Assembly: GCF_045807065.1 (NCBI RefSeq)
Contig: NZ_JBJMIE010000017.1
Location: 1 to 15,788, forward strand
Source of the DNA: Actinophytocola sp045807065
GTDB lineage: Bacteria; Actinomycetota; Actinomycetes; Mycobacteriales; Pseudonocardiaceae
Direction of reading: 5' to 3'
DNA length: 15,788 bases
Shown: positions 7,437 to 14,137 of the stretch, in pieces
Layout of the letters: each line of letters opens with the position of its first letter
How positions within the stretch are numbered: position 1 is the first letter of the stretch
Position numbers and translations under genes: made by a program
The notes under the pieces: model-generated
What the model was told of the DNA's origin: nothing
Database searches by the model: none
Seen by the model: the letters and a program-made list of their open reading frames with translations, nothing else

Positions 7437-9656
7437 TCAGTGGGACTGTGCGTAGGATTCCAGTGCGGCCAGTTGGGCTGGGTCGAGGCTCGCGCGGACC
7501 GCCTCCCGCGCCCGGGTCACGTGTACGAGGGTCACCTCCGTGGCCTCCAGTGACTCGCGCATCGCGGTCAGTGCTGCCTCGCGGACCAGTGCCGCGCAGT
7601 CCGCCGCCGAGTAGCCGTCCAGCGAGGCGGCCAGCTCGGCCAGGTCCACATCGGGAGCCAACGGCGTGTTCTTGGCCGCCGCCCGCAGGATTTCCGTTCG
7701 CGCCGCGGCGTCGGGCGGCGGCACGTACACCAGTCGCTCCAAGCGGCCGGGTCGTAGCAGCGCCGGGTCGATCAACTCCGGGCGGTTGGTCGCCCCCAGA
7801 ACCACCACGTCACGCATCGGCTCGACGCCGTCCAGTTCGGTCAGCAGTGACGCGACCACGCGGTCCGCGACGCCTGAGTCGGACGACTGCCCCCGGCGCG
7901 GCGCGAGTGCGTCCACCTCGTCGAGGAACACCATGGCCGGCGACGCCTCGGCCGCGCGCCGGAACAGTTCACGCACTGCCCGCTCCGACTCGCCGACCCA
8001 TTTGTCCATCAGTTCGGCGCCCTTGACCGCGATCACGTTCAACTGTCCCGTGCCGGCCAACGCTCGCACCAGGAACGTCTTCCCGCATCCCGGCGGCCCG
8101 TAGAGCAACACCCCGCGCGGCGGCTCGATCCCCAGCCGGGCAAAGGAGTCCGGGTACCGCAACGGCCACAGCACCGTCTCGGTCAGCGACTGCTTGACTT
8201 CGGCCATGTCACCGACGTCGGCGAGGGTCAACCCGCCGGTCTGCAGGTTGTCCGAAGTGGACAGAGAGGTCGGCCGGACCGTCTTCAACGCGGCCGTCAG
8301 GTCGGCGAAGGCGATCTTCGGCGCGGACCGGACGGCGGCGCGCACGGCCGCCTCCCGTCGCAACGCCACCAGGTCCGCGGCGACGAAACCGGGCGTCTGC
8401 GCGGCCAGCGCGCCGAAGTCCACATCGGACTCGACGGGCACGTCCCGCAGCAGCACCCGCAGCAACTCGGTGCGTGCCTTGGCATCCGGCAGCGGTAGTG
8501 ACACCGAACGGTCGAACAGGTCGACCCCGCGCACCCGCGGATCGACCGCCTCCGGGTGGGCGGTCGTGCCCACGAGCGCGAAGCTCGGGTTGCGCACCGC
8601 CGCTCGCAGGGTGTCGATCACGACGGTCGCCAGCGGCGGCGGGTTGGTGGCCGGCAGCAACGCGTCCAGGTCGGTGATCAGCAGCACCGACGGCGTCTCG
8701 GCGACCGCCGACGCGATCGCGGCCGACAGCCGCGACGACGCCGCGCCCGGCTCCAGCGCGGCCAGCGTCGGTGCCGCGATCTCCACGACCGCCGCGTCGA
8801 GTGAGTGCGCGATCGACCGCACGAGCGTCGACTTGCCGACGCCCTCCGGCCCGGTCAGCAGCACACCGAGCTGCGCGGACGCGCCGAGTTGGGTCAGCAG
8901 CTCCGGCCGCCGGAACGCGAGGTCGAACCACTCCGTGAGCCGGGAGACCGCCTCGCCGGCGCCGATCAGGTCGGCTACGGGCGGTGGTGGTGCCGACGGC
9001 ACGACCACCGGATCAATGGTCACCGGTTCGGGGGTCGCTGTTGCCACGGTCGTCCCACCCGGACCGGCGAGCGCCGCCGCGGCCGCCGCCTCGCCCGTGC
9101 GTGCGCCGTCCCGCCAGCCGACCACGGTGGACGGGTGCACGGCGACCGGCCCCGCCGGCTCGCTCGCGGTGATGGTCAGCAGCTCGTTGGTCCAGGTCAT
9201 GCCAATCGCGCGGGACAGCTGGCCGCGTACGGCGAAGGCGTCCGAGCCGGGTGCCGGGGCCAGGTCCTGCGGCAGCAGCGACACCGAGTCGCCGACGGTG
9301 AGGATCTTCCCGATCAACGCCAGCCGCACGGTCTCCGGCGTCAGCGACGCGGACGCGAGGCGGGAACCGGCGATCGTCAACGTCCTGGCGGGTGACACCT
9401 CGGCGGGTGACACCACGACCTCGCTGCCCTCGGTGACGCCGACGTTCGACAGGGTCAGGTCGTCCAGCAGCGCCACGCCCGGCGGCCCGTCGCCGTCGGC
9501 GGCCAGCGCGGCGCTCACCCGGCTGCCGATCAGCCGGACACCCGCCCACGGCTCGAGCCCCAGCGCGTTGAGCACCTCCGGGTGCAACCGCACGACTCCG
9601 CGCCGCGCGTCGAGCGCCGATGGCGACAGCCGGACCGTCAGCGTGATCTCTGGCAT
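7437..9656 (-). CDS. Cdc48/p97-like double AAA+ ATPase with degenerate first domain
   Basis: 739 residues. An N-terminal part (about 1-170) resembles the substrate-binding double-psi barrel of the Cdc48 family. A Pro/Ala linker (about 185-228) follows, then AAA domain D1 (about 229-460) and D2 (about 475-735). D2 is complete: Walker A GPPGCGKT (520-527), pore loop MDKWVGESE (550-558), Walker B VFLDE ending D579/E580, sensor GATNRP with N624, arginine fingers R635 and R638. D1 keeps Walker A (GPEGVGKST, 269-277), but the Walker B acids read T328/D329, sensor Asn is A366 and both arginine fingers are replaced (G377, L380). D1 therefore probably binds but does not hydrolyse ATP, while D2 drives unfolding or remodelling. 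The positional counterpart is M. tuberculosis Rv0435c. It lies downstream of pssA; AGGG is nine bases before the ATG. Substrate unknown. Confidence 0.93.
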   Translation of the reverse strand: MPEITLTVRLSPSALDARRGVVRLHPEVLNALGLEPWAGVRLIGSRVSAALAADGDGPPGVALLDDLTLSNVGVTEGSEVVVSPAEVSPARTLTIAGSRLASASLTPETVRLALIGKILTVGDSVSLLPQDLAPAPGSDAFAVRGQLSRAIGMTWTNELLTITASEPAGPVAVHPSTVVGWRDGARTGEAAAAAALAGPGGTTVATATPEPVTIDPVVVPSAPPPPVADLIGAGEAVSRLTEWFDLAFRRPELLTQLGASAQLGVLLTGPEGVGKSTLVRSIAHSLDAAVVEIAAPTLAALEPGAASSRLSAAIASAVAETPSVLLITDLDALLPATNPPPLATVVIDTLRAAVRNPSFALVGTTAHPEAVDPRVRGVDLFDRSVSLPLPDAKARTELLRVLLRDVPVESDVDFGALAAQTPGFVAADLVALRREAAVRAAVRSAPKIAFADLTAALKTVRPTSLSTSDNLQTGGLTLADVGDMAEVKQSLTETVLWPLRYPDSFARLGIEPPRGVLLYGPPGCGKTFLVRALAGTGQLNVIAVKGAELMDKWVGESERAVRELFRRAAEASPAMVFLDEVDALAPRRGQSSDSGVADRVVASLLTELDGVEPMRDVVVLGATNRPELIDPALLRPGRLERLVYVPPPDAAARTEILRAAAKNTPLAPDVDLAELAASLDGYSAADCAALVREAALTAMRESLEATEVTLVHVTRAREAVRASLDPAQLAALESYAQSH

Positions 9657-9670
9657 GGAGCTAGACCCTA

Positions 9671-9790
9671 CCGAGCGGAGCTTGCGGAGCGAGCCGGATC
9701 ACCAGCGGAGCTTGCGGAGCGAGTCGTGTCACCAGCGGAGCTTGCGGAGCGAGCCGTGTCACCAGCGGAGCTTGCGGAGCGAGCCGGATC
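9671..9790. repeat. Four tandem copies of a 30-bp repeat
   Basis: Units at 9671-9700, 9701-9730, 9731-9760 and 9761-9790. All share AGCGGAGCTTGCGGAGCGAG; the last bases vary (CCGGATC in copies 1 and 4, CGTGTC in copies 2 and 3). Each unit holds a direct repeat of GCGGAGC, and GCTTGC-GGA-GCGAGC can fold as a small hairpin in the plus-strand RNA. The array fills most of the 132-base gap between pssA and the ATPase gene, and its last two bases overlap the pssA stop codon. Confidence 0.9.
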
Positions 9791-10781
9791 ACTGGTCGTC
9801 ACGAGTGCTCGGCCGCGACTGGTTGCGGCGCAAGCCCATCCGCCGCCAGGTCCGGCCCCGGCCCAGCGACCGCCGCATGCGTGGCGCGTCGGTCGGCAGC
9901 AGCACGCCGTGTGTACCGCCGTTGCGGCGTGGCCACACGGCCCGCGCGGCACCCGCGACCTGGCGGATCCGCGGCGGCCGCAGCCCGAGCCGGCGTCCGG
10001 CGCCGTGTGCCCGGCGGATCGCGCGGCGCTCCCGCGGCGGCACGTCCCACGCCTCCGGGTGCTTCGCGAGCCAGTGCTGGCGGCGCACCGCGTAGGGCAC
10101 GTGCAGCAGGTACACCACCAGCACGCACGCCAGCGCCATCATCGGGTACGTGATCACCGCGGCCGCGAGCAGGCCGACCAGCACCAGGAGCGGCGCGACC
10201 GCCCGTGCCGGCACCCTGAACGTCTTCAGCGACAGCGTCGGGATGCGGCTGATCAGCAGCGCCGCGATGGCGACGGTCCACACCATGACCACCGCGTTGG
10301 AGTTCCACCAGCCGTCGTGGCCGATCTGCAGCGTCACGATCAGCGGCAGCAGCGCGGCCAGGCCACCGGCCGGCGCGGGCACGCCGACGAAGAACTCCTT
10401 GGCGTACAGCGGTTGCTCGGTGTCGTCGAGCAGCGTGTTGAACCGCGCGAGGCGCAGGATGATGCACACCGCGAAGACCAGCGTGATCACCCAGCCGACA
10501 CGGTTGCCCTCGAACCGCCAGACGTAGAGCACGAGCGCCGGCGCGACGCCGAAGGAGATCGCGTCGGCGAGCGAGTCCAGCTCGGCGCCCATCTTGCTGG
10601 TCGCGTCGAGCAGGCGGGCGATGCGGCCGTCGAGGCTGTCGAGCACCGCGGCCACCGCGATCGCGGCGATCGCCGCCTCGAACTGCCCCGCCAGTGCGAA
10701 CTGGACGGCTGACAGGCCCGCGCACATCGCGAGCACGGTGATCGCGTTCGGCAGTACCCGGACCCCGGGAGACGCGGCCAA
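9789..10781 (-). CDS. pssA: CDP-diacylglycerol--serine O-phosphatidyltransferase
   Basis: Integral membrane enzyme that makes phosphatidylserine from CDP-diacylglycerol and serine. The CDP-alcohol phosphotransferase signature is intact: D48-x2-D51-G52-x2-A55-R56-x8-G65-x3-D69-x3-D73. Several hydrophobic helices follow to about residue 232. The start is TTG: psd ends one base earlier, and GGAGG inside the end of psd lies six bases upstream of the TTG, so it is a strong, coupled ribosome site; no ATG or GTG fits. Odd feature: the last ~95 residues form an arginine-rich tail with no membrane helix, longer than in typical PssA, which could bind acidic lipid or nucleic acid. The product feeds the Psd encoded just upstream. 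At 330 residues this is on the long side for the family. Confidence 0.94.
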   Translation of the reverse strand: MAASPGVRVLPNAITVLAMCAGLSAVQFALAGQFEAAIAAIAVAAVLDSLDGRIARLLDATSKMGAELDSLADAISFGVAPALVLYVWRFEGNRVGWVITLVFAVCIILRLARFNTLLDDTEQPLYAKEFFVGVPAPAGGLAALLPLIVTLQIGHDGWWNSNAVVMVWTVAIAALLISRIPTLSLKTFRVPARAVAPLLVLVGLLAAAVITYPMMALACVLVVYLLHVPYAVRRQHWLAKHPEAWDVPPRERRAIRRAHGAGRRLGLRPPRIRQVAGAARAVWPRRNGGTHGVLLPTDAPRMRRSLGRGRTWRRMGLRRNQSRPSTRDDQ

Positions 10782-10782
10782 C

Positions 10783-11499
10783 TCAGGCCTCCGGCAGCTC
10801 GGCGAGCACGGTCTCGCCGCCGATGGTGCGTTGTCCCGGCTCGACGAGCACCCGCGAGCCGACCGGCACGTAGATGTCCACGCGTGACCCGAACCGGATC
10901 AGTCCATAGGTGTCGCCGAGGTCGACCTTGTCACCCTCCGCGACCTGGCACACGATCCGACGCGCGATCAGGCCGGCAATCTGCACGACCACGACCTCGG
11001 TGCCGTTCTCGGTGGTCAGCAGCAGGGAGTTGCGCTCGTTGTCCTCACTGGCCTTGTCCAGGTCGGCGGAGAGGAACTTGCCTGGCCGGTACACCGCGCG
11101 GGTGACCAGCCCGGCCACCGGCACGCGCTGTACGTGCACGTCGAACACGGACAGGAACACGCTGATCCGCAGCCGCTCGCCGCTGGGCAGCCCCAGCTCG
11201 GCCGGTGGCTCGGCGAGCACGACGTGGGACACGGCGCCGTCCGCGGCGGCCACCACCACCCCGGTGCGGCTCGGTGGGACGCGCTTGGGCTCGCGGAAGA
11301 ACCAGCCGACCGCGCCGGCCAGCACGAAGCCGAGCACGCCGAGGCGGCGGGAGAAGCGGCGCAGGAGCAGCGCGAAGCCCGCGGCGCCGAGCGCGAACGG
11401 CCGCCCCGCCGGGTGCATCGGTGGCACGACGCTCCTGGTCAGCGCGATGATGTGGGCAAGCCGGCCCGTGTCGGAAGCTTTGGTGGGTTCGGTACTCAA
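10783..11499 (-). CDS. psd: Phosphatidylserine decarboxylase proenzyme
   Basis: Decarboxylates phosphatidylserine to phosphatidylethanolamine at the membrane, using a pyruvoyl group made by self-cleavage. In the 238-residue product the cleavage site is G204-S205 in RFGSRVD. The self-processing triad fits D87 (AADG), H122 (FDVHVQR) and S205. A hydrophobic stretch around 35-68 followed by WFFREPKR is typical of the short actinobacterial/archaeal-type enzyme. The start is TTG with GAGG about 9 bases upstream; a nearer ATG (11508) is out of frame and closes after three codons with a TGA overlapping the TTG. Only one base separates psd from pssA, so both PE-synthesis steps are co-expressed. A 266-base hairpin-rich gap lies upstream, and TAGCGT at 11542-11547 (minus strand) is a possible -10 box. 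Confidence 0.95.
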   Translation of the reverse strand: MSTEPTKASDTGRLAHIIALTRSVVPPMHPAGRPFALGAAGFALLLRRFSRRLGVLGFVLAGAVGWFFREPKRVPPSRTGVVVAAADGAVSHVVLAEPPAELGLPSGERLRISVFLSVFDVHVQRVPVAGLVTRAVYRPGKFLSADLDKASEDNERNSLLLTTENGTEVVVVQIAGLIARRIVCQVAEGDKVDLGDTYGLIRFGSRVDIYVPVGSRVLVEPGQRTIGGETVLAELPEA

Positions 11500-11575
11500 C
11501 CGGACATTCCTCGCAACTGGTGCGGTGTCAGTACACGCACCACGCTACGCCGGTTGCGGACAGTGACGCGGGGGA

Positions 11576-11592
11576 CGGGGGTCGCACCCCCG
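11576..11592. repeat. GC-rich hairpin
   Basis: CGGGGG (11576-11581), TCGCA, CCCCCG (11587-11592): perfect 6-bp arms. It is one of three hairpins in the gap between the GlsB-type gene and psd. Confidence 0.5.
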
Positions 11593-11600
11593 GAAACACG

Positions 11601-11645
11601 CGGAGCGAGCTTGGTTCGCGTGTGCCGCGAACACAGCTCGCTCCG
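11601..11645. terminator. Long interrupted hairpin between the GlsB-type gene and psd
   Basis: CGGAGCGAGCT (11601-11611) pairs with AGCTCGCTCCG (11635-11645). After a 2-base mismatch, GTTCGCG (11614-11620) pairs with CGCGAAC (11626-11632) around a 5-base loop. It probably ends transcription from moeA and the GlsB-type gene before psd. Its arm shares the 10-mer CGGAGCGAGC with the tandem repeat at 9671-9790. There is no T run, so function is inferred. Confidence 0.55.
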
Positions 11646-11696
11646 AGCGCGACCACCGGTCGTGCGCCCCCCGACGACGCGCACGTACCGACAGAC

Positions 11697-11714
11697 TCCC
11701 CTGGGGGTAGGGGA
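11697..11714. repeat. Small hairpin downstream of the GlsB-type gene
   Basis: TCCCCT (11697-11702), GGGGGT, AGGGGA (11709-11714): perfect 6-bp arms, about 50 bases past the stop of the minus-strand GlsB-type gene. It may be part of a composite terminator. Confidence 0.4.
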
Positions 11715-11765
11715 AGTGTAGGTGTGTGCACTCGCGGCAGGCAATAGCCGAAAGTGTGAGGCTGA

Positions 11766-12044
11766 CTACGGACGGTTGCGACTCGCGAGGCCCTGGACCA
11801 GCCGCAGCACCGCCAGCAGGACGACCGCGCCGATGGCCGCCACGCCCAGGCTCGGGAAGTCGAAGTCCCAGGTCTTCTCCTGGCCGGTGAACGCCCGGTA
11901 CAGCAGACCGCCCAGCGCCGCGCCGACCACGCCGACGATGATGCTGACCAGGCAGCCCTGCCGGCGCCGGTTCCGCCCGCCGACCACGACGTTGGCCACC
12001 CAGCCGACGATGGCCCCGAACACGATCCACGCGATGAATCCCAC
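11766..12044 (-). CDS. Small membrane protein, GlsB/YeaQ/YmgE (transglycosylase-associated) family
   Basis: 92 residues with three hydrophobic helices (about 2-22, 32-50 and 65-85). It shows the family pattern of glycine-rich helices, GFIAWIVFGAIVGWVANVVVG and then GCLVSIIVGVVGAALGG, split by a basic loop (GRNRRRQG). Members are small inner-membrane proteins often induced by stress; a biochemical function is not established, and the 'transglycosylase-associated' label is historical. The start is GTG with only a weak ribosome site (TAGG). The gene follows moeA after 18 bases on the same strand, so the two are probably one transcript, with hairpins downstream before psd. Confidence 0.88.
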   Translation of the reverse strand: MGFIAWIVFGAIVGWVANVVVGGRNRRRQGCLVSIIVGVVGAALGGLLYRAFTGQEKTWDFDFPSLGVAAIGAVVLLAVLRLVQGLASRNRP

Positions 12045-12062
12045 GTCGTGAGCCTACGGGGA

Positions 12063-13259
12063 TCAGCCCAGAACCAGCACGGTCACCGGATCACCCTCCG
12101 CGACCACGTCCACGTCCTCGGGGATCTCGATGAGGCAGTTGGACGACGCGAACGCGGCCAACAGGTGTGAGCCCGGGCCGCCGACCGGCGCCACGGCCTC
12201 CCCCTCGAGGAAGCCCCGCCGGTACTGCCGCCGCCCCAGGGGCGAACGCAGCTCGGCACCGGACCGCGCCTTCACCCGAGGGCGGTTGATCACCGCGTGC
12301 CCCATCGCCGCGAGCAGTGCCGGCCGCAGGAACAGCTCGAACGACAGCGCCGCGCTCACCGGGTTGCCCGGCAGCGTCACCACCGGCAGCCCCTGGAAGA
12401 CCCCGCTGCCCTGGGGACCGCCCGGCTGCACGGCCACCCGCAGGAAGTCCACGCCCCGCCCGTCCAGCGAGTCCTTGACCACCTCGTACGCGCCGGCGCT
12501 CACCCCGCCGGAGGTGACCAGCACGTCCACCTTGTCCAGGTGCCCGGCGATGGTGTCGTGGAAGGCCCGCACGTCGTCCGGCACGAACCGCAGCACGGTC
12601 GCCTCGCCGCCGGTCTCCCGCACGGCCGTCGCCAGCAGCACGCTGTTCGACTCGTAGATCTGCCCGGGCCGCAGCGGCTCACCGGGCTCGACCAGTTCCG
12701 AGCCGGTGGACAGGACGAGCACCCGGACCGGCCGGTGCACCGGCAGCTCGGCGCGCCCGATCGCGGACGCGAGCCCGAGCTGCGGCGACCCGAGCACGGT
12801 GCCCGCACGCAGCACGGTCGCGCCCTCCGCCACGTCCTCGCCGGTCCGCCGGATGTGCGCGCCGGGTGCGGCCTGCGCCTTGATCGTCACCCGTTCGGTA
12901 CCGCCGTCGGTGTCCTCGACCTTCACGATCGCGTCCGCACCCGGCGGTATCGGCGCGCCCGTCATGATCCGGTGCGCGGTGCCGGGTCGCAGCGGCACGA
13001 CGTCCGTCCGGCCGGCCGGGATGTCCTCGGCGACGGGCAGCTCGACCACCGGGTCCGCCACGTCGACGGAGCGGACCGCGTAGCCGTCCATGGCCGAGTT
13101 GTCGAACGGCGGCAGCGACACCGGCGCCACCAGGTCGTCGCCGAGCACCAGTCCCACGCACTGCTCCAGCGGCAGCAGCGTGACCGGGGTCGCGGGGACC
13201 AACGCCCGGACCCTGGCGCGGTAGTCGTCTACGGAAATCGGTTTCGGCACGGTCCGCAT
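12063..13259 (-). CDS. moeA: Molybdopterin molybdenumtransferase MoeA
   Basis: Inserts molybdate into adenylylated molybdopterin to give active molybdenum cofactor, in the cytosol. The 398-residue product has the MoeA landmarks: PPFDNSAMDGYAV (50-62), STGSEL (184-189), TSGGVSAG (249-256) and LPGNPVSAALSFELF (296-310), followed by the C-terminal MoeA_C barrel. It is a full-length single-domain-set protein without fusion. The ATG at 13259 is chosen because GGGAGGGGG lies immediately upstream; an in-frame ATG twelve codons earlier (13295) would bury that site and lie in the divergent spacer. Its place beside psd/pssA matches moeA2 (Rv0438c) in M. tuberculosis. It is divergent from the AIM24-like gene and followed by the GlsB-type gene. 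Confidence 0.95.
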   Translation of the reverse strand: MRTVPKPISVDDYRARVRALVPATPVTLLPLEQCVGLVLGDDLVAPVSLPPFDNSAMDGYAVRSVDVADPVVELPVAEDIPAGRTDVVPLRPGTAHRIMTGAPIPPGADAIVKVEDTDGGTERVTIKAQAAPGAHIRRTGEDVAEGATVLRAGTVLGSPQLGLASAIGRAELPVHRPVRVLVLSTGSELVEPGEPLRPGQIYESNSVLLATAVRETGGEATVLRFVPDDVRAFHDTIAGHLDKVDVLVTSGGVSAGAYEVVKDSLDGRGVDFLRVAVQPGGPQGSGVFQGLPVVTLPGNPVSAALSFELFLRPALLAAMGHAVINRPRVKARSGAELRSPLGRRQYRRGFLEGEAVAPVGGPGSHLLAAFASSNCLIEIPEDVDVVAEGDPVTVLVLG

Positions 13260-13326
13260 CCTGCCCCCTCCCAAAACGTACATGCCAGACTGCACCTGAC
13301 TCGTTACCGATCACGGAGGGCGACAG

Positions 13327-13974
13327 GTGCAGGTCCGCACTCGGCACACCCCGGCGTTCGGCGTCGCCCGGCTGTTGCTCGCGCCGGGCGAGGCGGTGCA
13401 GGCCGACTACGCGTCGATGATCGCGACCAGCTACGGCGTGGTGGTGGACGTGCGGCCACGCGGCGGGTCGAGATCGAAGGCGGCCCGGGCCGTGTTCACC
13501 GCGCCGGCCGAGGGCGGCTGGGTCGACGTCGCGCCCGCGCTGCCCGGCGACGTCTACACCCTGGAGCTGGACGGCGTGAACGGCTGGTGCGTGTCGAGGG
13601 GCTGCTGGCTCGCCGCCCCCGCGACCGTGCGCACCGACCCGCAGTGGGCCGGGTTCCGCAACCTCTTCGGCGCCGAGCACGGGTTCGTCGAGCACGTGTC
13701 CGGGGTAGGCGCGCTGGCCATCTCGGCCTGCGGCTCGCTCGACGTCGTGGCGCTCGGGCAGGGCGAGCTGATCACCGTCGACCCGGCGTACCTCCTGGCC
13801 TACAGCGAGCACACCCAGGCGCGGCTGCGCGCGGTCAGCCAGTCGGTCCACCAGTCCGTGCGGACGGGCGAGGGACTGCTGCTGGACTTCGCCGGACCTG
13901 GTCAGTTGCTGATTCAGACCCGCAACGCACGGGCCATGGCGGCCCTGCTGTCCGCGTCAGGTCACGGCCGATGA
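13327..13974 (+). CDS. AIM24-family protein
   Basis: 215 residues of the AIM24/TIGR00266 beta-rich family, whose bacterial members have no established function; the name comes from a yeast mitochondrial protein. Seen here: a repeated beta pattern from GEAVQADYASMIATSYGV through NLFGAEHGFVEHVSGVGALAISACGSL to the C-terminal LLLDFAGPGQLLIQTRNARAMAALL, which carries the family-type ending. There is no signal peptide or membrane helix, so it is cytosolic. The GTG start is set by GGAGGG six bases upstream. It is divergent from moeA across a 67-base spacer, and the kinase gene follows 163 bases later on the same strand. Confidence 0.85.
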   Translation: MQVRTRHTPAFGVARLLLAPGEAVQADYASMIATSYGVVVDVRPRGGSRSKAARAVFTAPAEGGWVDVAPALPGDVYTLELDGVNGWCVSRGCWLAAPATVRTDPQWAGFRNLFGAEHGFVEHVSGVGALAISACGSLDVVALGQGELITVDPAYLLAYSEHTQARLRAVSQSVHQSVRTGEGLLLDFAGPGQLLIQTRNARAMAALLSASGHGR

Positions 13975-13994
13975 CCGAAGACGTGAACCGGACG

Positions 13995-14021
13995 TTGGCC
14001 GTCCGCGTCGGACGTTAGGCT
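13995..14021 (+). promoter_or_regulatory. Candidate promoter upstream of the kinase gene
   Basis: TTGGCC (13995-14000) and TAGGCT (14016-14021) are 15 bases apart, shorter than the usual 16-18. They sit about 120 bases before the kinase start, in the only sizable spacer on this side. Motif reading only; the rest of 13975-14137 shows no clear structure. Confidence 0.3.
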
Positions 14022-14137
14022 GTGCGACGAGCACTATCTGAAACAGGGCCGTATGTCGCTGGGGTGGGCGGAGCTGTCACGGCCCGTCGGCCGGACTTTC
14101 GAATCGTGCTCGGAGTCGACGACTGAATGGATGAGTA

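Noticed and set aside
9671..9790. CRISPR array
   Set aside because: Units are directly abutting with no unique spacers, and no cas genes are present.
8194..10095. 633-codon open frame on the plus strand
   Set aside because: Antisense shadow of the ATPase gene; serine/arginine-rich composition typical of high-GC off-frames and no domain.
11496..11747. Small open frames on both strands in the psd-upstream gap
   Set aside because: The frames mirror each other because they read through a hairpin; no ribosome site and no family.
12297..14018. 573-codon open frame on the plus strand
   Set aside because: Runs antisense through moeA and out of frame through the AIM24 gene; Arg/His/Gly-rich shadow.
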